DNA from: Tepidimonas sp. UBA997
GTDB lineage: Bacteria > Pseudomonadota > Gammaproteobacteria > Burkholderiales > Burkholderiaceae_C
Assembly (NCBI GenBank): GCA_002291945.1
Contig: DBAZ01000067.1
Location: 1-64,000 of the forward strand
Length of the DNA: 64,000 nt
Reading direction: 5' to 3'
Shown piece by piece: positions 1-7,690 of the stretch (positions within the stretch are counted from its first letter, which is position 1; every line of letters starts with the position of its first letter). The translations under genes and the position numbers were made by a program. The notes below the pieces were generated by a model. That model made no database searches. It had not been told where the DNA came from and saw nothing but the letters and a program-made list of their open reading frames with translations.

Positions 1-255
1 TTATTCCAGCGTACCGACGAGTTCGATGTAGCGCTGCATGGCGTCGTCGGCGGTGGTGCCTTTGAGGGCTGCCCAGGCGTCCCACTTGGCTCGGCCCACC
101 AGATCGGTGAAGCCGGGTTTGGTGCTCGCGATATCGCCTTCGGTGGCCTGTTTGTACAGGGCATACAGCTTGAGCAGCGTCTGGTTGTCGGGGCGCTGGG
201 CGAGTTCTTGGGTTGAGGCGACGGCAGCCTCGAAAGCCGATTTTAGGTTGGACAT
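1..255 (-). CDS. Acyl-CoA-binding protein (ACBP family)
   Basis: An 84-residue protein that should bind long-chain acyl-CoA esters in the cytoplasm, buffering the acyl-CoA pool. The ACBP signature is visible: YALYKQA at about residues 31-37, KWDAW at 57-61 and the AMQRYIELV helix at 72-80, matching the usual four-helix bundle of about 85 residues. I chose the ATG at 255 because it gives the standard family N-terminus; an in-frame ATG 21 codons upstream would add an Arg/Ser/Gly-rich tail unlike the family. No good ribosome binding site is visible before 255. The stop codon lies at the very edge of the window, so the gene is complete. Confidence 0.9.
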   Translation of the reverse strand: MSNLKSAFEAAVASTQELAQRPDNQTLLKLYALYKQATEGDIASTKPGFTDLVGRAKWDAWAALKGTTADDAMQRYIELVGTLE

Positions 256-389
256 GGTCGGGTTGAGCAGAAAAGACGAGCCACGATTGTGCCTGCTTGC
301 GGCCCGGCCCCCGCCCAAATGGGGTTTGCGCCAGTCATGTCGCGCATAATCCGGGCTAAACCAACCTATCTTGCAGGGCAGCGCAACAC

Positions 390-1445
390 ATGATACTCGT
401 CACCGGCGGCGCCGGCTTCATAGGCAGCAACTTCGTGCTCGACTGGCTGGCCCAGTCCGACGAGCCGGTCGTCAACCTCGACAAACTCACCTACGCCGGC
501 AATCTGGAAAACCTCGCCAGCCTGCAAGGCGACGCCCGGCATGTGTTCGTGCATGGCGACCTAGGCGACCGCGCTCTGGTCGATCGCCTGCTGGCCGTAC
601 ACCGGCCCCGTGCCGTGTTGCACTTCGCCGCCGAAAGCCATGTGGACCGCTCCATCCACGGCCCGGAGGACTTCATCCAGACCAACATCGTCGGCACCTT
701 CCGCCTGCTCGAAGCCGTGCGTGCCTACTGGCTGGCCCTGCCCGAGGCGGAACAATCTGCCTTGCGCTTTTTGCACGTCAGCACCGACGAGGTCTATGGC
801 ACCCTGGCCAAAGACGCCGCGCCGTTTGCCGAAACTCACGCCTACGAGCCCAACAGCCCCTACAGCGCCAGCAAAGCCGCCAGCGACCACCTGGTGCGTG
901 CCTGGCACCACACCTACGGCCTGCCGGTGCTCACCACCAACTGCTCCAACAACTACGGCCCGTATCACTTCCCGGAAAAGCTCATTCCGCTGATGATCGT
1001 CAACGCGCTGGCCGGCAAACCGCTGCCGGTCTATGGCGACGGCCTGCAGGTGCGCGACTGGCTCTACGTGACCGACCACTGCAGCGCCATCCGCCGCGTG
1101 CTCCAAGCCGGTCAACTGGGCGAGACCTACAACATCGGCGGCTGGAACGAAAAACCCAACCTCGAGATCGTGCACCGGGTTTGCCAACTGCTCGACGAAC
1201 TGCGCCCCAAGGCCGACGGCAGCAGCTACGCGACCCAAATCACCCATGTGCCAGACCGCCCCGGGCACGACCGCCGCTACGCCATCGACGCCCGCAAAAT
1301 CGAACGCACACTGGGCTGGAAGCCCGCCGAAACCTTCGAGACCGGCATCCGCAAAACCGTGCAGTGGTATCTGGCCCACCCCGACTGGGTGCAGCACGTG
1401 CAAAACGGCAGCTACCGCGACTGGGTGCAGCGGCAGTATGGGTGA
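390..1445 (+). CDS. rfbB: dTDP-glucose 4,6-dehydratase
   Basis: Converts dTDP-glucose to dTDP-4-keto-6-deoxyglucose, the second step of dTDP-L-rhamnose synthesis for LPS or other surface glycans. It is an extended short-chain dehydrogenase: NAD-binding TGGAGFIG at residues 5-12, AAESHVDRS at 80-88, the catalytic STDE at 131-134, and YSASK at 158-162 (Tyr158 and Lys162). At 351 residues it is of normal length. The usual partners rfbA and rfbC are not next to it; instead a DUF4160/DUF2442 pair follows 5 bases after the stop, and rfbD comes after that. Confidence 0.96.
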   Translation: MILVTGGAGFIGSNFVLDWLAQSDEPVVNLDKLTYAGNLENLASLQGDARHVFVHGDLGDRALVDRLLAVHRPRAVLHFAAESHVDRSIHGPEDFIQTNIVGTFRLLEAVRAYWLALPEAEQSALRFLHVSTDEVYGTLAKDAAPFAETHAYEPNSPYSASKAASDHLVRAWHHTYGLPVLTTNCSNNYGPYHFPEKLIPLMIVNALAGKPLPVYGDGLQVRDWLYVTDHCSAIRRVLQAGQLGETYNIGGWNEKPNLEIVHRVCQLLDELRPKADGSSYATQITHVPDRPGHDRRYAIDARKIERTLGWKPAETFETGIRKTVQWYLAHPDWVQHVQNGSYRDWVQRQYG

Positions 1446-1450
1446 TTCAA

Positions 1451-1709
1451 GTGCCTGAAATCAGTCGTTTTCTTGGTATCGTGATTTACATGTACTGGGG
1501 CGATCATCCGGCACCGCACTTCCATGCCATTTATGGCAAGTACGAAATCTTGGTCGAGATCGAGACTGGGGTCGTTCGCGGGGGAGTTTCCCAAGCGGGG
1601 ATTGCGCGCCGTGCTCGACTGGTTGGATCGACATCAGCCCGAATTGATGGAGGATTGGCATCTTGCACAATTGCGCAAGCCGCTAAAGCCCATAGAGCCT
1701 CTGGAGTAA
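1451..1709 (+). pseudogene. DUF4160 family protein, frameshifted
   Basis: From the GTG at 1451 the frame reads MPEISRFLGIVIYMY, then GDHPAPHFHAIYGKYE and EIETG, the typical N-terminal half of the small DUF4160 family. The C-terminal half (GEFPKRGLRAVLDWL, then a HQPELMEDW segment, ending PLKPIEPLE at 1709) lies in another frame. The two join if one G is removed from the G5 run at 1580-1584. Read as written, the first frame continues out of phase to 2050 over the next gene. Expected intact length is about 86 residues. This could be a true mutation, a slippage-prone tract or a base-call error. The molecular function of DUF4160 is unknown; it is often found next to DUF2442, as here. Confidence 0.8.
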
Positions 1710-1715
1710 GTCAAC

Positions 1716-1973
1716 ATGTTTCTTCACACCACCCATGTACAACCATTGCCGGATTACCGGTTGTTGCTAAGGTTCAACAATGGCGTGACGGGCGAACTGT
1801 CATTGGCCGACGAACTGTGGGGCGACATGTTCGAGCCACTGAAGGACGAAACGCTGTTTGCCACAGCTCGGCACGACGAAGCAGCCGGTACGGTGGTCTG
1901 GGCCAACGGTGCAGACCTGGCCCCCGAGTTCTTGCTGCAACTGCTGCAGTCTCAAATGCGGCGGCTTGCATGA
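1716..1973 (+). CDS. DUF2442 domain protein
   Basis: An 85-residue protein matching the small DUF2442 family by its opening (VQPLPDYRLLLRFNNG), the GELSLADELWGDMFEPL segment and a later VVWANGADLAPEFLL segment. It starts 6 bases after the end of the broken DUF4160 gene, so the two form one unit between rfbB and rfbD. Biochemical function is unknown. Members commonly sit beside DUF4160 genes, which has made the pair look like a toxin-antitoxin or regulator-partner module, but that is inference and nothing in this protein reveals an active site. Confidence 0.8.
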   Translation: MFLHTTHVQPLPDYRLLLRFNNGVTGELSLADELWGDMFEPLKDETLFATARHDEAAGTVVWANGADLAPEFLLQLLQSQMRRLA

Positions 1974-2065
1974 TCCGAGATTGTCCATTAGGCGCACCTT
2001 CGGTGCTGCTTGAACGTCAGCGGGGCATTTGCTGCCATCTCAATCCTTAATGAACCATCTCGGAT
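1973..2065. repeat. Inverted repeat between DUF2442 and rfbD
   Basis: The left arm at 1973-1989 (ATCCGAGATTGTCCATT) and right arm at 2049-2065 (AATGAACCATCTCGGAT) are reverse complements at 15 of 17 positions. The 59-base loop contains a small hairpin (GCACC TTC GGTGC). The left arm begins on the last base of the DUF2442 stop codon and the right arm ends inside the rfbD start codon. A folded RNA would cover the rfbD start region. There is no T-run, so it is not a standard terminator. Confidence 0.7.
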
Positions 2066-3035
2066 GATGTCTGCTTCTGCATGGCCACTCATTCTCCTGC
2101 TGGGCAAAAACGGCCAGGTCGGCTGGGAGTTGCAGCGCAGCCTCGCGCCGCTGGGGCACTTGCTTGCGCTGGATCGTGAAGGCTTGACGCCGCTACAAAT
2201 GGCTCACCTGCCCGACTGGCAAGGCCAGCCACTGCCCGACCAGCCCCTGTGCGGCGACCTGAGCGACCTGCAAGGCCTTGCCCGCACCGTGCGCAGCGTG
2301 CGCCCGCAGGTCATCGTCAATGCCGCCGCCTACACCGCCGTCGATAAAGCCGAAGCCGATGTCGAGCTGGCACGACGCATCAATGCCGAAGCTCCCGGCG
2401 TGCTGGCCGAAGCCGCGCACGAGGTGGGTGCCTGGTTGGTGCACTACAGCACCGACTACGTCTTCAACGGCAGCGGCCACACCCCTTGGCAGGAGGGCGA
2501 TGCCACCGGCCCACTGAATGCCTACGGGCTGAGCAAACTCGAAGGCGAACGGCGCATCGTGCAAGCCGGCCGCCAGCACCTGATCTTGCGCACCAGTTGG
2601 GTCTATGCCGCGCGCGGGGGTAACTTCGCCAAAACCATGTTGCGGCTGGCGCAAGAACGGGAGCGTTTGACCGTGATAGACGACCAGTTCGGCGCACCCA
2701 CCGGGGCTGAGTTGATTGCCGACGTGACCGCCCACTGCGTCCGCCACGCACTGCGCACCGGCCAAGGGCAGGGCACTTACCACCTAGCGGCCAGCGGCGA
2801 AACCACTTGGCACCGCTACGCCGAGTTCGTGATCGAACACGCCCGGCGGCTGCAACCCCATGCGCCCTGGCAAGTGCAAGCCATCGACCCCGTGCCCACC
2901 CGCACCTTCCCGACCCCGGCGCGGCGGCCACACAACTCGCGGCTGAATACCGCGCTGTTGCAAACCACCTTTGGGCTGCATCTGCCGCCGTGGCAGCAGG
3001 GGCTGAGCCGGTTGCTGAGCGAGCTACGGGGCTGA
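2064..3035 (+). CDS. rfbD: dTDP-4-dehydrorhamnose reductase
   Basis: Performs the last step of dTDP-L-rhamnose synthesis, reducing dTDP-4-keto-rhamnose with NAD(P)H. With the ATG at 2064 the protein has 323 residues. It shows the nucleotide-binding LLLGKNGQVG at about 11-20, NAAAYTAVDKAE at 86-97, STDYVFNG at 129-136, and the catalytic pair in YGLSK (Tyr154, Lys158). ATG 2067 is an equally possible start; an upstream in-frame ATG at 2010 would add residues unlike the family. No strong ribosome binding site is seen, and the start lies in the right arm of an inverted repeat. The gene ends 23 bases from the convergent metK. Confidence 0.94.
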   Translation: MMSASAWPLILLLGKNGQVGWELQRSLAPLGHLLALDREGLTPLQMAHLPDWQGQPLPDQPLCGDLSDLQGLARTVRSVRPQVIVNAAAYTAVDKAEADVELARRINAEAPGVLAEAAHEVGAWLVHYSTDYVFNGSGHTPWQEGDATGPLNAYGLSKLEGERRIVQAGRQHLILRTSWVYAARGGNFAKTMLRLAQERERLTVIDDQFGAPTGAELIADVTAHCVRHALRTGQGQGTYHLAASGETTWHRYAEFVIEHARRLQPHAPWQVQAIDPVPTRTFPTPARRPHNSRLNTALLQTTFGLHLPPWQQGLSRLLSELRG

Positions 3036-3058
3036 ACCGGCCAGCCCCATAGCGTGGC

Positions 3059-4240
3059 TTACTTCAAGCCGGCCAGATCGCGCAGCACCTGCACCTTGTC
3101 GGTGCGCTCCCAAGTGAATTCGGGTTCGTCGCGGCCAAAGTGACCGTAAGCGGCGGTCTTGCTGTAAATCGGGCGCAGCAAGTCCAGCATCTGGATGATG
3201 CCTCTCGGGCGGAGGTCGAAAATCTCGTTGACGATGTGGGCGATCTGCTCGTCTGCAATCACCCCGGTGCCTTCGGTATAGACCGTCACGTTCATCGGGC
3301 GTGCCACGCCGATGGCGTAGGCCACCTGGATCTGGCACTGCCGGGCCAGCCCGGCCGCGACGATGTTCTTGGCCACGTAGCGGGCGGCGTAGGCGGCTGA
3401 GCGGTCCACCTTGGTCGGGTCCTTGCCGCTGAAAGCGCCGCCGCCGTGGGGGCAGGCACCGCCGTAGGTGTCCACGATGATCTTGCGCCCGGTCAACCCA
3501 CAATCACCCTGCGGCCCGCCGATGACGAAGCGGCCGGTCGGGTTGATCAGGTATTGGGTGTCGGCCAGCCATGCCTTGGGCAGTACCGGTTTGATGATTT
3601 CCTCGATGCAGGCCTCGATGAAGGCCGGCTTCATCTGCTTGCCGTCGCTCATTTCGGGGCTGTGCTGGCTGCTCAGCACGATGGTGTCGATGCTGTGCGG
3701 CTTGCCATCGACGTAGCGCATGGTGACCTGGCTCTTGGCGTCGGGCCGCAGGAAAGGCAGGCGGCCATCCTTGCGCAGTTGCGCCTGGCGCTCCACGATG
3801 CGGTGAGCGTAGTAGATCGGCGCGGGCATCAGCTCGGGCGTTTCGTCGCAGGCGTAGCCGAACATCAGGCCCTGGTCGCCAGCGCCGGTGTTGAGGTAGT
3901 CGTCGCTGGCGTGATCCACGCCTTGCGCGATGTCGTTGCTCTGCTTGTCGTAGGCCACCAGCACCGCGCAGCCTTTGTAGTCGATGCCGTATTCGGTGTT
4001 GTCGTAGCCGATGCGCTTGATGGTGTCGCGTGCGACCTGGATGTAGTCCACGTGCGCGTTGGTAGTGATTTCACCGGCCAGCACCACCAACCCGGTGTTG
4101 CACAGGGTTTCGGCTGCCACCCGACTGCGCGGGTCGCGCTCGAAAATCGCGTCGAGAATCGCATCCGAGACTTGGTCGGCCACCTTGTCGGGGTGGCCTT
4201 CGGACACCGATTCGGAGGTGAAAAGAAAGTCGTTCGCCAT
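3059..4240 (-). CDS. metK: S-adenosylmethionine synthetase
   Basis: Makes S-adenosylmethionine from methionine and ATP in the cytoplasm. The 393-residue protein has the full set of family motifs: [12 protein letters not shown] at residues 8-19, [12 protein letters not shown] at 119-130 and [16 protein letters not shown] at 266-281. The start is supported by an AGGAG element a few bases upstream of the ATG. The 133-base leader shared with the divergent acyltransferase gene does not show any SAM or SAH riboswitch consensus that I can recognise. Confidence 0.97.
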   Translation of the reverse strand: MANDFLFTSESVSEGHPDKVADQVSDAILDAIFERDPRSRVAAETLCNTGLVVLAGEITTNAHVDYIQVARDTIKRIGYDNTEYGIDYKGCAVLVAYDKQSNDIAQGVDHASDDYLNTGAGDQGLMFGYACDETPELMPAPIYYAHRIVERQAQLRKDGRLPFLRPDAKSQVTMRYVDGKPHSIDTIVLSSQHSPEMSDGKQMKPAFIEACIEEIIKPVLPKAWLADTQYLINPTGRFVIGGPQGDCGLTGRKIIVDTYGGACPHGGGAFSGKDPTKVDRSAAYAARYVAKNIVAAGLARQCQIQVAYAIGVARPMNVTVYTEGTGVIADEQIAHIVNEIFDLRPRGIIQMLDLLRPIYSKTAAYGHFGRDEPEFTWERTDKVQVLRDLAGLK

Positions 4241-4373
4241 TTGAATACACTCCTGTTGATTGCCTGGCGGTCGCCGGGCAAGGGTGCTTAGGCGAACGCT
4301 TTAGCTGAATTTGTGAATCGCCCGCAAGTTGTCCAATAACTCGGCGATGGCCGTATTGTAAACACACGCCACC

Positions 4374-5231
4374 ATGCTGTCGCTTTTTCGAGTTTTGGGC
4401 CGGTTGCCACTGGGCGTGCTGCATGCGCTGGGATGGTGCCTGGGCTGGCTGATCTGGCTCGGGTCAGCGACCTATCGTCGGCGCTGGTTCGACAACACGG
4501 CCCAGGCAGGCATCGATCGGGCCGCGCGTTGGGCCTCGGTCGGTGAAGCCGGCAAGCAGGTGCTCGAACTGCCCCGCCTGTGGTTTGGGCGGCCGGTGCC
4601 GATAGGCTGGCAGGGGGCGGCCCACATCGAAGCGGCACTGCGCAACGGGCAGGGCATCTTGTTTCTCACGCCCCACATGGGTTGTTTCGAGGCCACGGCG
4701 CAAGCCTATGCGGCTCGTTTCGGCGCATCACCCGGGGGCAAACCCATCACGGTGCTGTTTCGTCCGCCGCGTCAGGCCGCCTTGACGGAGGTGTTGCGGG
4801 CGGCCCGTGACCGCCCCGGCTTGGTCAGCGCCCCGGCCAATCTGCGTGGTGTGCGGCAACTCGTACAGGCCCTCAAGCAGGGCGAAGCGGTGGGCCTGCT
4901 GCCGGATCAGGTGCCGGTGGATCGCTTGGGCGTCTGGGCGCCTTTTTTTGGCCGCGACGCCTACACCATGACCCTTTCGGCCCGCTTTGCCCAGGTCCCC
5001 GGCACCCAGGTGCTGCTGGCTTGGGGGCAGCGGCTGCCTTGGGGCAGGGGGTTTGTGGTTCACGTGCAGCCGTGGCACGAGGTCATGCCGGAGCCCGTCG
5101 CCGAGCAGGCCGAGGAGGCCGCCACGCAGATGAATCGTGCCATGGAGGCACTCATTAGGCGCTGCCCTGCTCAATACCTGTGGGGCTATGCGCGGTACAA
5201 GACGCCCAAGCCAACCATCAAGGTCGAATGA
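4374..5231 (+). CDS. Lysophospholipid/lipid A acyltransferase (LpxL/HtrB family)
   Basis: A membrane-associated acyltransferase expected to add a secondary acyl chain to lipid A on the inner face of the cytoplasmic membrane. It has an N-terminal hydrophobic segment at about residues 11-33 and the HX4E catalytic motif at 101-106 (HMGCFE), followed by the conserved LLPDQVP stretch of the family. Length 285 is slightly shorter than E. coli LpxL. It is transcribed away from metK and its last 14 bases overlap the convergent hydrolase gene. Whether it acts as an LpxL, LpxM or ornithine-lipid type enzyme cannot be decided from sequence. Confidence 0.85.
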   Translation: MLSLFRVLGRLPLGVLHALGWCLGWLIWLGSATYRRRWFDNTAQAGIDRAARWASVGEAGKQVLELPRLWFGRPVPIGWQGAAHIEAALRNGQGILFLTPHMGCFEATAQAYAARFGASPGGKPITVLFRPPRQAALTEVLRAARDRPGLVSAPANLRGVRQLVQALKQGEAVGLLPDQVPVDRLGVWAPFFGRDAYTMTLSARFAQVPGTQVLLAWGQRLPWGRGFVVHVQPWHEVMPEPVAEQAEEAATQMNRAMEALIRRCPAQYLWGYARYKTPKPTIKVE

Positions 5232-6129
5232 ACGCTTGAATCCAGCCAGAGATTTCCTCGGGCCGCTCATGAACCAGCCAGTGGCTGGCTCCAGCCAGAC
5301 GCACCACACGCAAGTCAGGCACATCATTGCCCAGACCGTCGAGCAGGCCTGGTAGCAAGGCGTGATCGTCCATGCCCCAGATGACCAGCGTGGGCAGAGA
5401 GATATGCCGCATCGACGCGGGCAGCTCGGGTGGAGATCCAGTCATCTGGGCTGCGGTGGGCGGCTTCAGGGGCGACGCACGGTAGTAATTTAGTGGCCCC
5501 TCCAGTCCCCCCTGCCACGAGGCTCGATACCGATCACGGACGGCTTCAGTCAGCCAGGAACCGTGGCTGGGACTCGATTCGAAAAACCCCCAGAGGCGCC
5601 GGAAATCATCGGCCTCCAGTAACTGGGCTGCGTCGGGTCGGATCAGAAAGTTCATGTAGGCACTAGCCGCTTGCTGTGCGCTAGACTGGTACAGGTCACG
5701 TAAAAAAGTGCCTGCGTGCGGCGCATTCAGAATCACTAGGCGTTGCAGCAAGTTCGGTTGCAAGGCCGCCACATGCCAGGCAATGGCACCACCCCAGTCG
5801 TGGGCCACCAGAGCGTGCAGCACACCGGCTGTCGGGCCGTCCTGGGTCACTGCGTTGACGAGGGCATGCACGTCTTGAGCCAGATGTCGGGCACGGTAGG
5901 CCTCGACCTCCGTCGGCGCGGACGAGGGGGCATAGCCACGCATGCACGGTGCAACGCAGCGAAAACCTCCGTGCTCGGGTAGAGCAAAGTGCGCCATCAG
6001 TTCGTCCCACACAAAAGCCGATTCCGGAAATCCGTGCAAAAACAATAACACCGGACGACCCACATCACCCGTCACCCGCACCTGAAGCGTGATGTCGTGC
6101 GGCAGGGGGACTAAGTGGGTGCTGATCAT
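5218..6129 (-). CDS. Alpha/beta hydrolase, epoxide hydrolase-like
   Basis: A 303-residue alpha/beta-hydrolase. HGFPES at residues 32-37 is the oxyanion-hole region and HDWGG at 110-114 carries an Asp nucleophile (Asp111), the arrangement of epoxide hydrolases and haloalkane dehalogenases rather than of serine esterases. The general acid is likely in GMDDHALL (about 252-259) and the catalytic His in SHWLVHERPEE (about 283). A NYYRASP segment in the cap could supply the substrate-binding tyrosines of epoxide hydrolases. The start overlaps the end of engB by 65 bases in another frame; no good ribosome binding site is visible. Substrate unknown. Confidence 0.85.
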   Translation of the reverse strand: MISTHLVPLPHDITLQVRVTGDVGRPVLLFLHGFPESAFVWDELMAHFALPEHGGFRCVAPCMRGYAPSSAPTEVEAYRARHLAQDVHALVNAVTQDGPTAGVLHALVAHDWGGAIAWHVAALQPNLLQRLVILNAPHAGTFLRDLYQSSAQQAASAYMNFLIRPDAAQLLEADDFRRLWGFFESSPSHGSWLTEAVRDRYRASWQGGLEGPLNYYRASPLKPPTAAQMTGSPPELPASMRHISLPTLVIWGMDDHALLPGLLDGLGNDVPDLRVVRLAGASHWLVHERPEEISGWIQAFIRP

Positions 6130-6796
6130 GGGGTCGTGTTGGCGGGGGGTGCGCCCAAGCCCAAAGCGTCAGGGCCACCTCGTCGAGCCCCTGCTTTTTG
6201 AGCGCAGAAAAGAGTTTGACGTCGCCGCCAGCGGTTTGCAGTCGCGCAATCGACAAGGCCTTGTTGGCCTCCTGACGGCTGAGCTTGTCGGCCTTGGTTA
6301 GCAGCACCAGAAAGTCCAGCCCCTGCTCGACGCGCGGCCGGATCACTTCCAGCAAGGCTTCATCGAGTTCAGTCAGACCCAGCCGCGGGTCGCACAGCAT
6401 GACCACGCCGCGCAGGTTGGATCGGCTGACGAGGTAATTGGCCATGACTTGCTGCCAGCGCTGCTTGGCTTGCTGTGGCACGGCGGCATAACCATAACCC
6501 GGTAAATCGGCCAGCACGGCATCGGTAGCGCCTTGCTTGCCGAGCGCAAACAGGTTGATGCTTTGCGTGCGCCCAGGGGTTTTGGAGGCGAAGGCCAGAC
6601 GCTTTTGCTGCGTCATGGTGTTGATGCAGGTGGACTTGCCGGCGTTGGAGCGCCCGACAAACGCCACTTCAGGGATTTGCAGGTCGGGCAGGTGGTGCAG
6701 TTGCGGGGCTTCAGTCAGAAATCGGGCCGTGTGCAGCCAACTGTGGGCTGTTTTCAGGGGGTCGGACAAGGGAGTTGTCGGTATATTCGTGACCAT
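6065..6796 (-). CDS. engB: Ribosome biogenesis GTPase EngB (YihA/YsxC)
   Basis: An essential GTPase that helps assemble the large ribosomal subunit. All G motifs are present: GRSNAGKST (48-56), PGRTQ with the switch Thr77, DLPGYGYA (97-104), TKAD (167-170) and the SAL loop near 197-199. At 243 residues it is longer than usual because of a Pro/His/Ala-rich tail after about residue 214; the DNA for that tail also encodes the start of the downstream hydrolase, giving a 65-base same-strand overlap. It is divergent from the cytochrome c4 gene. Confidence 0.94.
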   Translation of the reverse strand: MVTNIPTTPLSDPLKTAHSWLHTARFLTEAPQLHHLPDLQIPEVAFVGRSNAGKSTCINTMTQQKRLAFASKTPGRTQSINLFALGKQGATDAVLADLPGYGYAAVPQQAKQRWQQVMANYLVSRSNLRGVVMLCDPRLGLTELDEALLEVIRPRVEQGLDFLVLLTKADKLSRQEANKALSIARLQTAGGDVKLFSALKKQGLDEVALTLWAWAHPPPTRPHDQHPLSPPAARHHASGAGDG

Positions 6797-6906
6797 GCGT
6801 TGAATTCAAGTTGACCGGCATTGTAAAATGCTGGCATTGCATTCCTTGGGCATGTGTGCCTGAATGCGACTTCACATCCCTCTGATTGTTGAACCCTGCA
6901 CACGAC

Positions 6907-7521
6907 ATGAAATCCATCACCACGTTTATCGGTGCTGCTGCACTTGCCACACTGTCCTTGTCTGTGTTCGCGCAGCCTGCCCAGCCCGATCTGCGCCGTG
7001 GTGCCGAGCTTTTCGGTCAGATGTGCATCGCCTGTCACGGTGTTGACGGCAACTCCACCACGGTGGCCAATCCCTCGATTGCCCAGCAGCACCCGGAGTA
7101 CACCCTCAAGCAACTGCGTGACTACGCCAGCGGTCAGCGTCAGAATGCCATCATGTCTGGCTTTGCGGCGGCCCTGTCCGACCAGGACAAGATCAACGTT
7201 TCCTTCTGGCTCGCGACCCAGACCAAAACCCCGGGCTACGCCCGCAACAAGGAAACCATTGCCCTGGGAGAGCGGATTTTCCGCGGTGGCCTGGCCAACC
7301 GTCAGGTGCCAGCCTGCATGGCCTGTCACGGCCCGGCCGGCGCTGGCCTCCCGGCGCTATACCCTCGGCTGGCCGGGCAGCACGCCGAATACACGGCCGA
7401 CCAAATGCGCCAGTTCCGTTCTGGCGCTCGCAACAACAACGCCCCCATGAGCGGCATCGCCCGCTACATGACCGATGCCGAGATTGAGGCGGTTTCCGAC
7501 TTCATCGCCGGTCTGCGCTGA
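6907..7521 (+). CDS. Cytochrome c4 (dihaem c-type cytochrome)
   Basis: A periplasmic electron carrier of 204 residues with a signal peptide (MKSITTFIGA to about residue 23, cleaved near VFA-QP) and two CXXCH haem sites, CIACH at 40-44 and CMACH at 137-141, in two similar halves, which is the cytochrome c4 layout. It probably carries electrons from the bc1 complex to terminal oxidases. It is followed by a terminator and then by resB and ccsB, the genes that attach haem to such apocytochromes. An upstream in-frame TTG at 6886 is less likely because it would precede the clean signal peptide. Confidence 0.93.
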   Translation: MKSITTFIGAAALATLSLSVFAQPAQPDLRRGAELFGQMCIACHGVDGNSTTVANPSIAQQHPEYTLKQLRDYASGQRQNAIMSGFAAALSDQDKINVSFWLATQTKTPGYARNKETIALGERIFRGGLANRQVPACMACHGPAGAGLPALYPRLAGQHAEYTADQMRQFRSGARNNNAPMSGIARYMTDAEIEAVSDFIAGLR

Positions 7522-7645
7522 CTCATCTCCAGCCCGTCTAGGCCCCTCACTCGGGAGGGGTATTGGGTCTGGGTCGCTAGGCGTGTGCCCGTGTGAGAAA
7601 ATCCGACGGCGCGGGGGAACTTCGTTCCACGACACCTATACCAAC

Positions 7646-7673
7646 ATGCAGGTCCAGGCGGCCTGCATTTTTT
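7646..7673 (+). terminator. Rho-independent terminator after cytochrome c4 gene
   Basis: ATGCAGG (7646-7652) pairs with CCTGCAT (7662-7668) around a 9-base loop and is followed by a run of Ts to 7673. A second stem (CCCCTC 7543-7548 with GAGGGG 7555-7560) sits closer to the gene but lacks a T-run. The terminator ends 17 bases before the resB start, so resB transcription must begin upstream of or inside this hairpin, or depend on read-through. Confidence 0.75.
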
Positions 7674-7690
7674 CATGACTGTTGCATCCG

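Noticed and set aside
4241..4373. Possible SAM or SAH riboswitch before metK
   Set aside because: The leader lacks the conserved cores of the SAM and SAH riboswitch classes I know; only a ribosome binding site is clear.
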